DNA of 64,000 nt from Haliotis asinina (GCF_037392515.1 NC_090292.1:46799747-46863746), one strand, 5' to 3'. Shown: positions 31,621-43,745, counted from the first letter of the stretch. Numbers and translations: made by a program. Notes: a model not told the origin generated them from the sequence alone.

Positions 31621-31916
31621 CAATGAAAAATGTTCATTGATTGTTTTTTTATACCTGTCCTAGCTTATTGAATGTATACTTAGGGTGAGATATGAATGGA
31701 AGTTTGTAATTTTGGTTTTTGATGAGGGTTGGGGGTATGGGCGGAACTCTTACCAATATTAAATTTATTTCATCAGACTGAAATGTGAATTTGGCTAATT
31801 AACATAAACTTATCCCAGAACATTGGCATAAACATCAAGATTTCACAAAGATTTTGCCAAATTGTCGGACAAAGAAAACAATCCATGTGGCTCAGTCCAT
31901 ATCTGTGTTGTTTAGG

Positions 31917-32174
31917 ACCTATGAAGGTCCCAGGATAGAATAGGTCCTTTAGCAACCCATGCTTGCCATGAAAGGAGATTATGCTTGCTGTAAGAAGCGA
32001 CTAATAGGATCAGGTGGCAGATCGATGCTCATGCTATTGATCACTGGATTGTCTGGTTCAGATTTGATTATTTACAGACCTCCGCCATGTAAGTGGAATA
32101 TTGCTGAGTGTGGTGTAAAATGAAATTCACTCACTCACTCACTCACTCACTCACTCACTCACTCACTCACTCAA
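31917..32174 (+). mobile_element. SINE family A copy
   Basis: Near full length from GACCTATGAAGGTCCCAGG to a long (ACTC)n tail. Possible short target duplication TTGTTTAG on both sides. A very decayed further copy lies at 32340-32500. Confidence 0.85.
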
Positions 32175-32735
32175 TTTTGTTTAGATGAATCATCACTCCA
32201 CTGGTTTCTTTTCTTTAACCTGTGTTGGGTGAAGACTGGAAGAAGCTGACTACACATCATGCAAGTCCGACGGGTAATTTGTTGTTTAATACCAATTGGT
32301 GCTTGTCATTAGAGACAACAAACAGAATCATTTGGTTGAAGCAAGCTGACATGCTTGGATGTAGATTGATGCAGTTACTGGATTGTCTGGTCACACTTGG
32401 TTAATTGCAGACTATGGTCATATTAAGTCTTTGAATGTCATTAAGAAGTGAAAATACTTATATGGTCATATTGCTGATTGTTATGTAAAACTCCACACAA
32501 TTTACAATGCAGAGTTGCATCCTTTGGGCCAAAAAGAAATCAAAATACAGTGTTGTTTTGACCTACTTTGTTTTTGTATTAGTTAGGCATTCTCAAGTTT
32601 TTAAATAAAGTCGTAATCATCTAAGAACAACATCTCTTCTGACTTTCACACAGTTGCAACACCTTGATAAAGTTTTCATGATATAAACTTGTCACCCTCA
32701 CTCACTCATGCACTCTATGGTGACCTCTGTTCCAG

Positions 32736-35700
32736 GTGTACTACCAAGTGTTGAAGTTGCTGCTCTTCCTTTTGACGCCTGTGATGTTGTGGATGGGGCA
32801 GATGTTGTTGACTGACTGCAACATGCCTGTCCTCGTCGTTGCCAGGTTTGTACTAACTGAACAGTTTTCTGCATGACGATGTCAGATTAGTCAGATTAAC
32901 CAACTATTCCTTTAACGTACGCATATGCACTTAAATATAAGTAACTGTGCATCAGCTGCAGATTCGGTGTAAATCCAACTAGGGTCCATTCAGGTAGCAA
33001 AGGTACTGTAAGTCCCCATGGTCCATAGTGTGGTGAGCTACCTTCAGTTGTTGGCGATCTATAGCCTGTTTTTATACTGTATTGTCCATATAACGATATC
33101 AGTTTTAATTTTCCACACTAGTTTTAGTGCTAATTGTGATTTTCTAAGTGTTTTACTATCCTTCGTTGACAGGTTTTATAATGTACACATAGTCCTTTTC
33201 ATTGCTGAATGTTACCATCACGGTATGGCTAAAATATTGCCGATGTGAGGTTAAATATTAACTCACTCACTCACTCAGCTGCAGATTCAGAACTCCAAGT
33301 ACAAGTGGATGAAGTGTATTGCATTTCTGTATTTGAAAAACATTTTCAACCATCAAATTTAATGTTTGAAAATTTTAATTTTTGAGTGTGAACTTTGTGC
33401 GCTGCTGAATGATCAGGTCTGGCTTTAAATATTTATTTGTAGCACAGGTAACTATTGAAGATCAGGTTTAATAATAAATCAGCCACGAGTCACTGCTAAA
33501 AATGATCAGGTGTGCCATTTTGAATTGGAGTGTGCCACGTAACACTTTTAAATATCATCAGGTTTATCATATTTAAATGTGCCACAGGTCAATCTGTGAA
33601 AAAGTTCACATTTGTCACATGATATTTATGGGTGTTATTGATGACTCATCTCAGGAGTAACCTCCCCTGATGTAGGCGAATGTGAATGACATCACAGGTT
33701 GTTGTGTACCCGCCATATGTCAGCATGTAACCTGGGATCTCTTGGTTACTCATTAAAAATCCCGTCAGAGCAACTAACTCTCGGTTGTCACTAACAAAAC
33801 AGATGGCGTTATATGAGTTAAGATCTGTAGTTATGATAACAAACCATCCAAAGGCTTATTGGAAGGCCCTTGATTGTTGTCGATTCATGGAACGTTGAAC
33901 ATTGTTTTATGATACATTTATAGCAACCGTAGAGTGATATTTGTCTGTTAAAACAGATTGCTTAACCTTGAGCGTTGTTTTCTCCAGCAGTGACTTGTAT
34001 CCATCATTCCTGAACCGAGGTGACCTCCTGTTCCTCACCAACTACAAAGAGGAACCGATCCGTGTTGGGGAGATAGTGGTGTTCAAGGTAGATGGCCGTG
34101 AAATCCCTATTGTACATAGAGTCCTCAAAGTGCACGAGAAGTAAGTAATTCTAGTCACATAGAGTAGTCTGTACAGTTCAGGTTTAGACTTCCACCTTTG
34201 TCCCCCCTAAATTTTAACAATTAGGAAACATTGCTTCGAGTGTCGTTTTTAGAAGTCTTTCTGTATGTTAAACACAGGTAAAAAAATGTGTTAAATACTT
34301 GTTATCAGAAGAGTAATATATATTCAGGTGATATGATTTGACTCAGTCTTAAGTAAACTTATTCTCAGTGTACGCTCCACCACTGAGTCTAACAAAACCT
34401 AGTAGAAGGTCGCGTCAGGTAACCTTTGAGTGACCACATACCGTCCAATCAAACACGAGACGGTTAAATAGATTTAACCAACCAGACAATGGTTATTATT
34501 TAGGGATCAGAGGGACTTTCAAAATGGTTCAGGTCACTGACACAGATCTCTCCACAAACAAAAATCCGCATATAACACAGTTATTTGACCTGCAGTATAT
34601 ACGGCTTGGGGTTTCTGTTGACATCGTCACCATTAGCTAATATTTCCGCAAGATGACATCCTTGAATATTGCCCAAAACACTATTTTCAGTGACTGTTTA
34701 CTCACTGTTGTCATGGTTGTACGTACACAGTGTGTGTCAACCGGAAGCGTGCATATGCTAAATAGCATTCGGAATCGTTCGGGTATGAACCTTTTCGATA
34801 TAAAAAGTTCAAAAGGTATGGGCGAATGTGCACTTTCACGATTTGGTAAGCTGTGTTCTGTTTGGTCAATCTCAAAGGTTACCTGACGCGACCTCCCGTA
34901 AGGTTTTGTTAGACTCAGTAGTGGAGGGTAGCAAAAAGTACAGAGGATAAGTTTAAGAATGAAGATTTTTATGGATATCAACTTCTTTATGAGAGAACAC
35001 AATGTTTCGGAGTTAATGCTTAATCGTTCATCACTGCCGTTTTCGGAGCATTAACTCCGAAACGTTGTGTTCTCTCATAAAGAAGTTGATATCCATAAAA
35101 ATCTTCATTCTTATGTATTTTCACTTCTAAATGACATTCAAAGACGGGATAAGTTTAATTAGACTGTGATTTGACTGGAATGATTTTTAAGTGGGATACA
35201 GGCAGAAGTCTTTTCCAGTTTGGTACTCATTACATTCCTTGGTACATATTGAGTCAACAATACCCCTGAGGCTGTATATAAAGTGGACTCTGTCAATACT
35301 GACATCACTCGGGACCAAATAAAAATGCCGGTTTTGACAAAGTGGCAGTTTAGGCAGTTTGCCTCATGACGCTGGCGCACAATGGAAGTCGTACTGTCTT
35401 GTTAGCATTAACAGCATGTTTGAATAAGGAACAAGGCAGTGTCAGAAAGCACATTCATTTATTACTCATTCAAATGAAAACAAGGTTGTTCACATTGTGA
35501 AAAAAGTCACTTGCTTTGTATTTTCTGTGCTGATGCCTCGAGTGCAATGTCCTCGACTGCACTTTCCTAGTTCTGCACATGATGTAGAAGTCGTACTTCC
35601 TGGCTGGATGTGAAGTGTTTGATGTGAGTGCACATTCTCAAAACATCACTTACAGTCAGTTTTGGAAACACTTTTTCATCTCCATCTTTGACTTCATTCT

Positions 35701-38700
35701 CTCCTTCAACATCGTGACACTTGCTCTGAGTCTGTTTTACTTATGTTATAGTTAAGTCTGTTTCAAATTCACCCAAGTCAGGGTCTTCAGTAGGCAGATC
35801 GTCATCATACCCGACATATTCATTTCTTGTACAGCTTGTAGCTTCCTTGTTTTTCGTGGCTGCTAATGTAGCAAGGGGAATGTTTTCGTCTTCTTCATTG
35901 GCACTGCAAACAGTTTCACACACACCAAATCCACAATTTGCAAAACACTTGCAAATAGTCAGGGATGTTCTCTTGCTCCACTTGCTGCTGTCTTGCTTGC
36001 TTAAATGCTCGGATTATGCCTTGATCTCGGGGTTGAAGATCTGACGTTGTGTCTGCACTAAGGTAGCAAAGTTTCGCATTACTCAGGCTAAGGCCATGGT
36101 TGTCTAGTCTAAAGCTGTGTAATAAGATAGTCACTCGCTGTGTAATGAACATATGTTTGGAGGGAGAAGTGGTGTAGCCTTATGTTTAATACCTTTGCAC
36201 GTCACGCTGAAAACCCAGGTTAAATTCCTCATGTGTACAGCCCATTTCAGGTAGAACCCACTGACATATTGCTGGAATATTGCTAAAGATGGTGGAAAAC
36301 TAATCTCAGTCACTACTTTCAGGGAGAACGGCACAGTGAAGATGTTAACAAAGGGAGATAATAATCTTGTTGATGATCGAGGCCTCTATCCTCCAGGGAA
36401 GTTCTGGCTTGAGAGAGCAGATGTCATTGGTGTAGTTAAAGGGTAAGATTTATTGTTGTCAAACATATCTGAGCAGGGATTTACACTCGAGTTAGACATG
36501 AAATAAATACAATAAGCAACATTATTGTTGTCTTAGAAATATATTATGGTTGTTGTGTTTTAGTTGATTATCTCCCTTTCAGGTTACCCCAGGACATGAT
36601 TGAGAAATATTTGGGTAATATGTGGAATTTATGTATTACAGCAGGCTGATCACAATATAATGAAAACCTGAATGAATAATACGCCATTAAATTGAAACAG
36701 TTATGTAAATTTTTCCTTGTCACAATAGATTAGACTGGGTGTGATATTTCTCTCCTTGTCTTCAACTTCAACCAGTATGAGAAAATGTGTGAAAAAGGTA
36801 AATAAAACTGAACAACTTCAAAAAAAAGAACTGATTGTGTAATTTATTTAATAAAATTTAAAAATTTAGATCTTTTGGAAATAATCTTCGGAAATAATGT
36901 GTGATGTGGATCGAGGTTGTGAAGATCTGGGTTTGAATTTGTTTTCAGCAAAGCACGCTTGTCTCAAGAGCAGTGAAGCAAACCTCTACGATATTAACTT
37001 AGTTACTATAAATTTTACAGTGGCGCTTCAAGTTCTGTGAAATCTAAGTTTATTAAAACTCAGACATATTGACAAAAACATTTGGCAATTAAATACCTAT
37101 TTGCCAAAAAGAGACAGGAACAAGAAATATAATGCAAATAAATAGGAAGTTTGATGTAAGAGGTATATGAATTTAGAGGTTCACTCTTGATCAGCGTCAT
37201 ATCATCTTTCTCAGAATCCATCATGATTTTAAGCAGTTAGTTGACAACTACTCTTATGGTCAAACTACTAATTTTGATTCTTTAAAATACTATTTGCAAC
37301 ATTTTTTATGGATGGCATCCTTGTATGAGGATGGTCGACCTCACTGATTTGGTTGACATATGACATTGCATTCTGTAGAATAATGCTCATGCTGTTGATC
37401 ACTGGATTGTATGGTCAAGAATCAGTTATTTACAGTCAGCTGCCGTAGGGTAAAAAGGAGACAAACATAGATATATATATGCATCATCTGCTAGGCAGTT
37501 TTCCTTCATATGAGAACCCTGAAACAATTTTCACCGTTAAAGTTAACAGTACAGTGCTTTTTCAGAAACTGTATCAACCTCCGAACATAACATAATGATA
37601 ACAAAGAGCAACATTGTTTAGCATTTAACCGATGTTCAAACTCCAGTGTTCCAGTTTATAACATATTACAGTGGAAGCTGTCTAAACCGGCACTCATCGA
37701 GACTGAAGAAATAATCCAGTTTAGACAACATGCTGGATTGTAGAACTGATGATAAATGTACAAGCTATAAACTGTAATCCCGATTAACGGGATTAAGCGA
37801 TCAATTTTGTTGATTAGTTTGACCAGTTGCTTAGATTGATGCTCATGCTGTTGATCGTTTGATTGTCTGGTCCAGGCTTGATTACGTACAGACAGCTGAT
37901 ATGAAGCTGGAATATTGGAGTGTGGCGTAAAACTAAACTCACTTTTGAGCTAGTCCATTTTTTTACTTCAAGAGCAGCGAAATACATACGTGTACATTAT
38001 AATGTGTTCACTGGTCATGAGGTGGGCATGGGCTCATGTACCCTTGAGGTTTCCCCGCAGGGAACATAAACAACCTTGAGGGTACATCAGCCCATGGTCC
38101 CAGAGGGACCAGTGAACAACGTATTTATCTTACCGAACACCTGAATTTAATTTTAAACTGTTTGAAGCACTTCTGTTGAATGCGGGGCAAATTGCAATTT
38201 TGCAGAAAACACAAGGTAAACAGATTTAGAGTTATCTCCCATCCATCGATTTTCAATCACAAAACATCGGAAATGTCCGTGCTCATGCGTGATTCAATGA
38301 TATTCGAGACAAAGAAGTACTACCATGAAGCACCAGAAGAGTTCGGAATTGCCAGCGGTGTACATTGAAAATAATACATCGCCTGTAAGCGGGGTACATT
38401 GAAAATAGTAGAATAGGGCTTAGCTAATCAGAAAGTGACATTCATGTGAGAGGTAAGATGATATAATTTATTCACTCGTCACAAGGGGGGCATGGCTTGA
38501 TGTACCCTTGATGTTTGTTTATGTTCCCTTAGCCCAAACGGACCAATGAACAACGTATTTATCTTACCAAACACCTCAATGTTAATTTTGAACTGTTTTG
38601 AAGCATGGGTATTGGATCGTACACTTCAGCCAACCTGTGTGAATCAAACGATTTGAATCGTGCATCTTGCTGTTTTCCATCTTAGGTATTGTCTTAGTAT

Positions 38701-41700
38701 AATCGCTGTGGAGTAATTCCCTTTCTCATTATTCACATGGGCTAAATTTGTCAAAATATAGTTACTGGAATGCAAGGCAAATCTCTTCGTAGCTGATTTT
38801 GTCCTTCCTCTGTCGATTTGCATTTGCAAGACAGCGATAATTTCCCTGTATCAATTTTATTCAATGATTCAATGTTATTTGAGATAAGTAAGTACTACCC
38901 CAAAATACCGAATGAGTTGCCATTGGCCATCGGAGTACATTGCAGTGTACATCACTTGTAAGTGGGCTCATTGAAAATAATAGAAGAGCGCTTAGCCAAT
39001 CAGAAAACAATGTTTATGTGCGAGGTGAGTGAGTTTAGTTTTACGCCACACTCAGCAGTATTCCAGCTATATGGCTGCAGTCTGTAAATAATCGAGACAA
39101 TCATGTGATCAACAGCATGAGTGTCAATCTGCACAATTTGGAAGCGATGACATGTGCCAACCAAGTAACCGAGCCTGACCACTCGATACCATTAGTCGCC
39201 TCTTACGACTAGCATAGTGGCCTTTTATGGCAAACGTGATGTGCAAGGTAAGATAAATACACTATTAATACAATGTTGAAGTAGAGTAGTCCTCAAAGCA
39301 TTGTTTTACCGTTTAGCATCATCTTGCTTGTTTTGTATTGCAGCTATGTTCCCTACGTGGGGATTGCTGCCATAATTCTTCAAGAGCATCCCAAGGTCAA
39401 GGTAGGTCCAGTTAACTATTCTTACAAGTAGAATAGGCCATCAGCAACCCATGCTTGCCACAAAAGGCGTAACAGGCAACTAACAGGATCAGGTGGCCAG
39501 CCTTCCTAACTTGGTTGACACATGCTGTTGATCACTGGATTGTCTGGTCCAGATTTCGATTGTGTACAGACTGCTACCATATAGCTGGAATATCTGCTGA
39601 GTGCGGCATAAAACTAAGCTCACTCACCTCGCACATCTCGCACTCCTCTATTATTTTCCCATTCTCCAATATAGGCTTAAGATAGTCATAACACTAGCGA
39701 TTTCTGCGTGAACATTGTCACCAAGCATATGAAAACAACGATTTTACACCAAAAGTGAGTGACAGCTGACCTGATGAATGGAATATCATTAAGTAAGACA
39801 CTTGTAGACAGGGGATTATGCATAATAAGACCTGTCATCGTTCAAAGTAAGCAGTCTTCAAAGTCTGCAGAATCGTTCACCTATTTCTTTATCATCGATT
39901 TTTTGCAGTGCATCATTGCATGGCATTTGCAAGTGTGACAAAACAGTCACTAAACAAAACTAATGATAGTGTTAATGGTTTGTGTCAGAAATCATTACAG
40001 AATGATGACAACGAAATTATTTATATTACATAATGTAGCCGTCACTGATGGTTTATATTGATAATTTATACTTCATTCCGACCTAGTAAGTCTGTCGATT
40101 ACTTGCTGTTAAAGTACAACTCATGATGGTAAATATCAGCATTGTGAGAATATTAAGTGCTATTGCTCATGCCGACTATTTGTAGCAATTCAAACCAACT
40201 TTTCTATCAAACATCAAAGCAGATAAGAGACTAAATAGACTAGGATAATCCAAAACAATTACTATGCTACATTGAAGCTAAATTACCACACAAATTGCAC
40301 TATTTTTTCCTGACATTTAATCAGCTCAGTCTGTTTAATGCTTTGAGACTCTGAACTAATAATGAGCACAAAGTCTACTCCATGTCAACCAGGGGTCCGT
40401 TTCACAAAACTCTCGTAAGCCTAAGGTCTCGTAACTTTTCTCGTAGCATTGGTACCTCCTATACTGAAACATAGGAGGCAGGAATGCTACGAGGAAAGTT
40501 ACGAGATCTTAGGCTTACGAGAGTGTTGTGAAACGGGCCCCAGTATCAACTGATAACAGAAACTCACTGCCCAAAGAGTGAGTGATTGCTTTTAGCGATA
40601 TTCAAGTAATATTGCAGCAGGCAAAACCAGAAGTGGGCCTCACACATTGCACCCATGTGGGAATTGAACCTACGTCTTTGGCGTGAAAAGCGAACGTTTT
40701 GGCCACTAGGCTACCTTGCTGGGTTCATGGAAAAAAAGAAATGGAAAAAGTAACAGATTTTGCTAGGAAAAAATGTAGCAGGAAAACAGAAACACTTTTT
40801 CAATTGTTTGTTTTTTTCTTTATTAACAAAATATGAGAAAGGTCGTGTTTTGCACATTTTTTGCATCCCGGTTCTCATTAAAAGCAGTTTTATGCATCCT
40901 GTTGTCATTTCTCACTAAAAGAATGTTTTTTTGCACATTGTTTTGCATTCTGTTCACACTATATGTTCTTATTTAGTCTCATGTTCTGTCCAACCCCAGT
41001 CAGGAATTTGAAGATGGACAGGCTGCCAGCAGCATGCTGCTCATACAAGGTCTCCAGTCTGAGCTGGAGTGACTCCATGTTCATCTATCAATTAAATTGC
41101 TCAGGAGATATTTGTTTTTACACATGATTAGTTTTCTGAACTAAGTGGTTTATACTACCAAGTAACCTGAATAGGTGAGAAGTTGCTCAGCAACAACAAC
41201 TAGAATAAGATGATCAAAGTAACAGTTCTTTAAAACTAAAATAAGATGATCAAAGTAACAGTTTTTACATAACTAAATTAAGATGATCAAAGCTCATCCT
41301 AACCTTAATTATGTGTTCATATATGTATATATATAAAAATGTTACTTTTTCCTGTTACGTTTTTTCCGACTTTCATCCCACCACCCCTAACCACCACCCA
41401 GAATCGCCAGCAGCTGATGGGATGGTGTAAATCCATCTAGGGTCCATGTAGGTAGCAAATGTACTGCAAGTCCCCATGGTCCCTAGTATGGTGATCTACC
41501 TTGTGTTGTTGGCAATCTAGAGCCTGTTTTTATTCTGTATTATCCAAATAGTGATATCAATTTTAACTTTCCATGCTAGTTTTAATTCTAATTGTGATAT
41601 TCTGGTTGTTTTACTGTCATTTGTCGGCAGGTTTTCATAATATATATATTTCATTTCAGTGTTATATGTTCTTGTCTTGATATGACTGAAATATTTCTTA

Positions 41701-42386
41701 TGTGATGTTAGATATTAACTCACCCACTCACCTAACCACCAAATAGCAAATATAGTGTTCATTCTAGGCCTTTTGCACTTTAAAATACAGCAGTACTGGC
41801 ACACTTGAGACATGAAAGATAAATCTGAAATGCAGTACGAGGTTTGTTTTCAAATGTCAAATCAAGAAAACTCAAAATGCAGGCTAAGTAACAAAATGAG
41901 CTACCTTCCCTCACTTCCCTCAGCTGTTATTGTTTTGAGTACCAAGAACTTTGCACATCCTTTCAAATGACAGTGCGAAGCCTTCAAATCAGAATCTGAT
42001 GCGCTCTGTAAAACAGATTCCGATTGATTGGTTGTTTCTTTGAGATCATACGTATACTTATATTATACTTTTGTTGCCATGGAGAACACACCGACTGTCA
42101 AACTCCTTTTTCTTTTTTTCGAAGTAGAGAATGTAAGTGAATTATTTTCTTACAATCATGATTGTTAATGTCAGTTCTTAATCCTCAAAATCAACTGAAC
42201 ACTAACACTTGTTACACTTAAAGTTTCCTCAAGAGTCACGCAAATATGTTGTCCTCAACCTTCCAGATTGTTCTTTTTCCTTCAGCTTGTGATGTCTAAA
42301 TATTTCAAAAGATGTGTATTTTGGTTTTTCCGGTTCTGTTTCAGTATGTACTTCTTGCTTGGGTAGGTGTGTCACTTTGGACATGA
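32736..42386 (+). CDS. Signal peptidase complex SEC11-like protein, catalytic Ser position Asp; 5' exon not found
   Basis: Five exons with GT-AG introns and matching phases: 32736-32845, 33988-34140, 36323-36442, 39344-39401, 42345-42386. The joined product starts VYYQVLK, then a hydrophobic signal anchor, [72 protein letters not shown] and a short hydrophobic end [10 protein letters not shown]. This follows the ER signal peptidase subunit SEC11 along its length. The His (PIVHRVLK) and Asp (NLVDDRGLY) of the active site are present. The SGSMEP box, which carries the nucleophilic Ser, is SSDLYP here. The N-terminal exon (usually containing DDVRRMNKRQ or similar) was not located upstream. It could be a non-catalytic paralogue or a decaying duplicate; frame and splice sites are intact. 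Confidence 0.85.
32952..32965 (+). repeat. Left target duplication of LINE tail insertion
   Basis: TCAGCTGCAGATTC, repeated at 33275-33288. Confidence 0.85.
32966..33274 (+). mobile_element. LINE 3' UTR-only insertion in SEC11-like intron
   Basis: 309 bp of the LINE 3' UTR from GGTGTAAATCCAACTAGGG to (ACTC)n, bounded by the 14-bp duplication TCAGCTGCAGATTC. An extremely 5'-truncated retrotransposition event of the same family as copies 1-4. Confidence 0.92.
33275..33288 (+). repeat. Right target duplication of LINE tail insertion
   Basis: TCAGCTGCAGATTC, identical to 32952-32965. Confidence 0.85.
34375..34926. mobile_element. 0.55-kb nonautonomous DNA transposon with about 55-bp inverted ends
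   Basis: The left end CTCCACCACTGAGTCTAACA, AAACCT, GGTCGCGTCAGGTAACCTTT is inverted at the right end as AAAGGTTACCTGACGCGACC, AGGTTTTGTTAGACTCAGTA, GTGGAG. There is no coding capacity. It lies in the SEC11-like intron 34141-36322. Superfamily not determined. Confidence 0.8.
34954..35113. repeat. Near-perfect palindrome, 67-bp arms and 26-bp spacer
   Basis: Arms 34954-35020 and 35047-35113 differ at one position. The right arm carries CTCCGAAACGTTGTG and AAAGAAGTTGATATCC, matching the Penelope-like tail at 22550-22585. It looks like two element tails joined head to head. Confidence 0.9.
35470..36125 (-). pseudogene. Tigger/pogo-type DDE transposase fragment
   Basis: On the - strand, [20 protein letters not shown], then [20 protein letters not shown] is the conserved end of the pogo/Tigger DDE domain (LPPNTTSxLQPxDQGII in the family). 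After a frameshift near 35920 an acidic tail follows ([26 protein letters not shown]), then [14 protein letters not shown] with a TAG and a TAA. The N-terminal helix-turn-helix and most of the catalytic core are missing. It is inserted antisense in the SEC11-like gene. Confidence 0.75.
37333..37450 (+). mobile_element. SINE family A fragment
   Basis: GGTCGACCTCACTGATTTGG, TTGATCACTGGATTGTATGG and TTATTTACAGTC match the family middle; both ends missing. Confidence 0.7.
37780..37945 (+). mobile_element. SINE family A copy, decayed
   Basis: ATGCTCATGCTGTTGATC, TTGTCTGGTCCAGGCTTGAT, GCTGGAATATTG, GGCGTAAAACTAAACTCAC. Confidence 0.75.
37985..39020 (+). repeat. Two diverged direct copies of an unclassified repeat
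   Basis: Shared order: CATG(GG)CT-ATGTACCCTTGA, GAACATAAACAA or its variant, GACCAGTGAACAACGTATTT, ATCTTACC, TTGAAGCA, GATTCAATGATATT, AAGTACTACC, GTACATTG, AAAATAATA, GCTTAGC(T/C)AATCAGAAA. Copy 1 is about 37985-38455 and copy 2 about 38460-39020. Each contains an inner inverted pair around the ATGTACCC block. Confidence 0.6.
39026..39242 (-). mobile_element. SINE family A copy
   Basis: Tail-first on the + strand: GAGTTTAGTTTTACGCCACA, CAGCTATATGGCTGCAGTC, then GTCGCCTCTTACGACTAGC. The only - copy of family A left of 43 kb. Confidence 0.85.
39425..39635 (+). mobile_element. SINE family A copy
   Basis: AGAATAGGCCATCAGCAACC to GCATAAAACTAAGCTCACTCAC. It lies 24 bp after the fourth SEC11-like exon. 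Confidence 0.85.
40392..40541. mobile_element. 150-bp hairpin MITE
   Basis: GGGGTCCGTTTCACAAAACT, CTCGTAAGCCTAAG, CTCGTAAC, TCGTAGCATT pair with the right half down to AGTGTTGTGAAACGGGCCCC around a short centre (ACTGAAAC). Arms about 70 bp with a few mismatches. Confidence 0.88.
40577..40722 (-). mobile_element. SINE family B copy (tRNA-like head)
   Basis: On the - strand: GTAGCCTAGTGGCCAAAACG (A-box like), GTAGGTTCAATTCCCAC (B box), GTGCAATGTGTGAGGCC, CTGCAATATTACTTG, then GTGAG-type tail. Defines family B of this window. Confidence 0.8.
41402..41732 (+). mobile_element. LINE 3' UTR-only insertion
   Basis: ATCGCCAGCAGCTGATGGG through CTAGGGTCCATGTAGG to the tail CTCACCCACTCACC; same family as the copies at 1-16 kb, older looking. 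It lies in the last SEC11-like intron. Confidence 0.88.
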
Positions 42387-42449
42387 GAGACCACCTACCA
42401 GAAGACCTTCAACATATCACTGGTATTCTGCCCAGATTCCATACAGCCA

Positions 42450-43115
42450 CAAGCATGATGTGCTGGGGATTAATACCCAGAGAGAGACAACTGAGATGAA
42501 CTTTGGGAGGGTTCAGGTAGGAATGCCCGAAGAGAGAGGCAAGCAAAATGTACCTGGGACAAAATCTGCTTTGAATTCCAAGAGAGAGACAAGCAAGATT
42601 TATAGGGGGAGAGTTCTGCATCGAATCCCTAGAGAGACATGAGCAAGATTTACTGGGGGAGCGTTCAGCATAAAACCCCTAGACAGAGACAAGTAACACC
42701 TACTGGAAGAGTGCTCTGGCCTGAATCCCTAAAAAGTCAAGTAAGTTCGTACTTGCAGGGTATTCTGCTCTCGATCATGACAGAGAGACAAGTGAGATAT
42801 ACAAGCAACATCTACCGGAAGAGTGTTCTGGCCTGAATCCTGACAGAGAGACAAGTAAGATGTACTGGGTGAGTGTTCTGCCCTGAATCCTGACAGAGAG
42901 ACAAGCAGGATGTACTGGGAGCATGTACTGTCCTAGGTAGGTAGTCCCTTGGTAGTACTTTGCCACAGATCCCAAGCGAGAGACTCACAAGATGTACTGG
43001 AGGAGCATTCTGCTCCAAATCCCTAAAGAGAGACACACACAAGGTGTAGTAGGGAAGCAGTCTGCATGGAGTCCCAAGAAAGACACAAACGAAATATTCC
43101 ATTGACATATTCTGC
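42450..43115 (+). repeat. Degenerate minisatellite, about 50-bp period, after the SEC11-like stop
   Basis: Units share CTGAATCC(T/C)-AGAGAGACAAG, AAGATGTACTGG, AGTGTTCTG; the two best units are adjacent at 42826-42925. At least a dozen diverged units, starting 60 bp past the stop codon and so probably in the 3' UTR. Confidence 0.8.
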
Positions 43116-43497
43116 CTTGAATAACAACAAAGACAGAGCACTGGATATTTACGCTGTGTAAATAGAGTGTAGAAGTTTGACCTAATAACAGTTCATGGTT
43201 CTGTGGAAATCACACCTGAATTTTCTCTTTATCAAAGTGATTTTTCTCTTGATCAATGTAAAAATAAAAATATGTTTTCATCAGACTGAAAAGTCATATT
43301 TACACTTTGTCATTGCTGGAAGATTGATTTATGAACTGTGAAAAAGCTTGTCTTTGTATTAATCTCACTTAATAGCTATATTATGTTACCACACTACCAG
43401 AACACTGGAGTTCCATTACAGTCAAAGACTCGGTTGTTCCGTGTACATGATGCACAATTTGACATGATCTTGATATGAATCATGCTATTCAGATATG

Positions 43498-43745
43498 TGA
43501 GTGAGAGAGTTTAGTTTTACGCCAAACTCCGCAATATTCCAGCTATATGGTGGTCGTCTGTAAATAATCGAGGTTGGACCAGACAATCTACTGATCAACA
43601 GCATGAGCATCGATCTGCGCAGTGGGGAACCTATGACATGTGTCAACCACGTCAGCGAGTCTGACCACCCAATCCCTTTTTTCGCCTCTTATGACAAGCA
43701 TAGGTTGCTGAAGGCCTATTCTACCCCGGACCCTCACGGGTCAGT
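43498..43745 (-). mobile_element. SINE family A copy, near full length
   Basis: GAGTTTAGTTTTACGCCAAA to CCTATTCTACCCCGGACC, CTCACGGGTC. Confidence 0.9.

Noticed and set aside
34653..35002. Open frames on both strands at 34.65-35.0 kb
   Set aside because: They lie across the inverted-repeat element and palindrome; no motif and no codon signal.
41004..41071. Alternative last exon of the SEC11-like gene ([13 protein letters not shown])
   Set aside because: An acceptor is present, but the exon at 42345 gives the hydrophobic C-terminus expected after HPKVK. The 41.0-kb exon could still be an alternative end.
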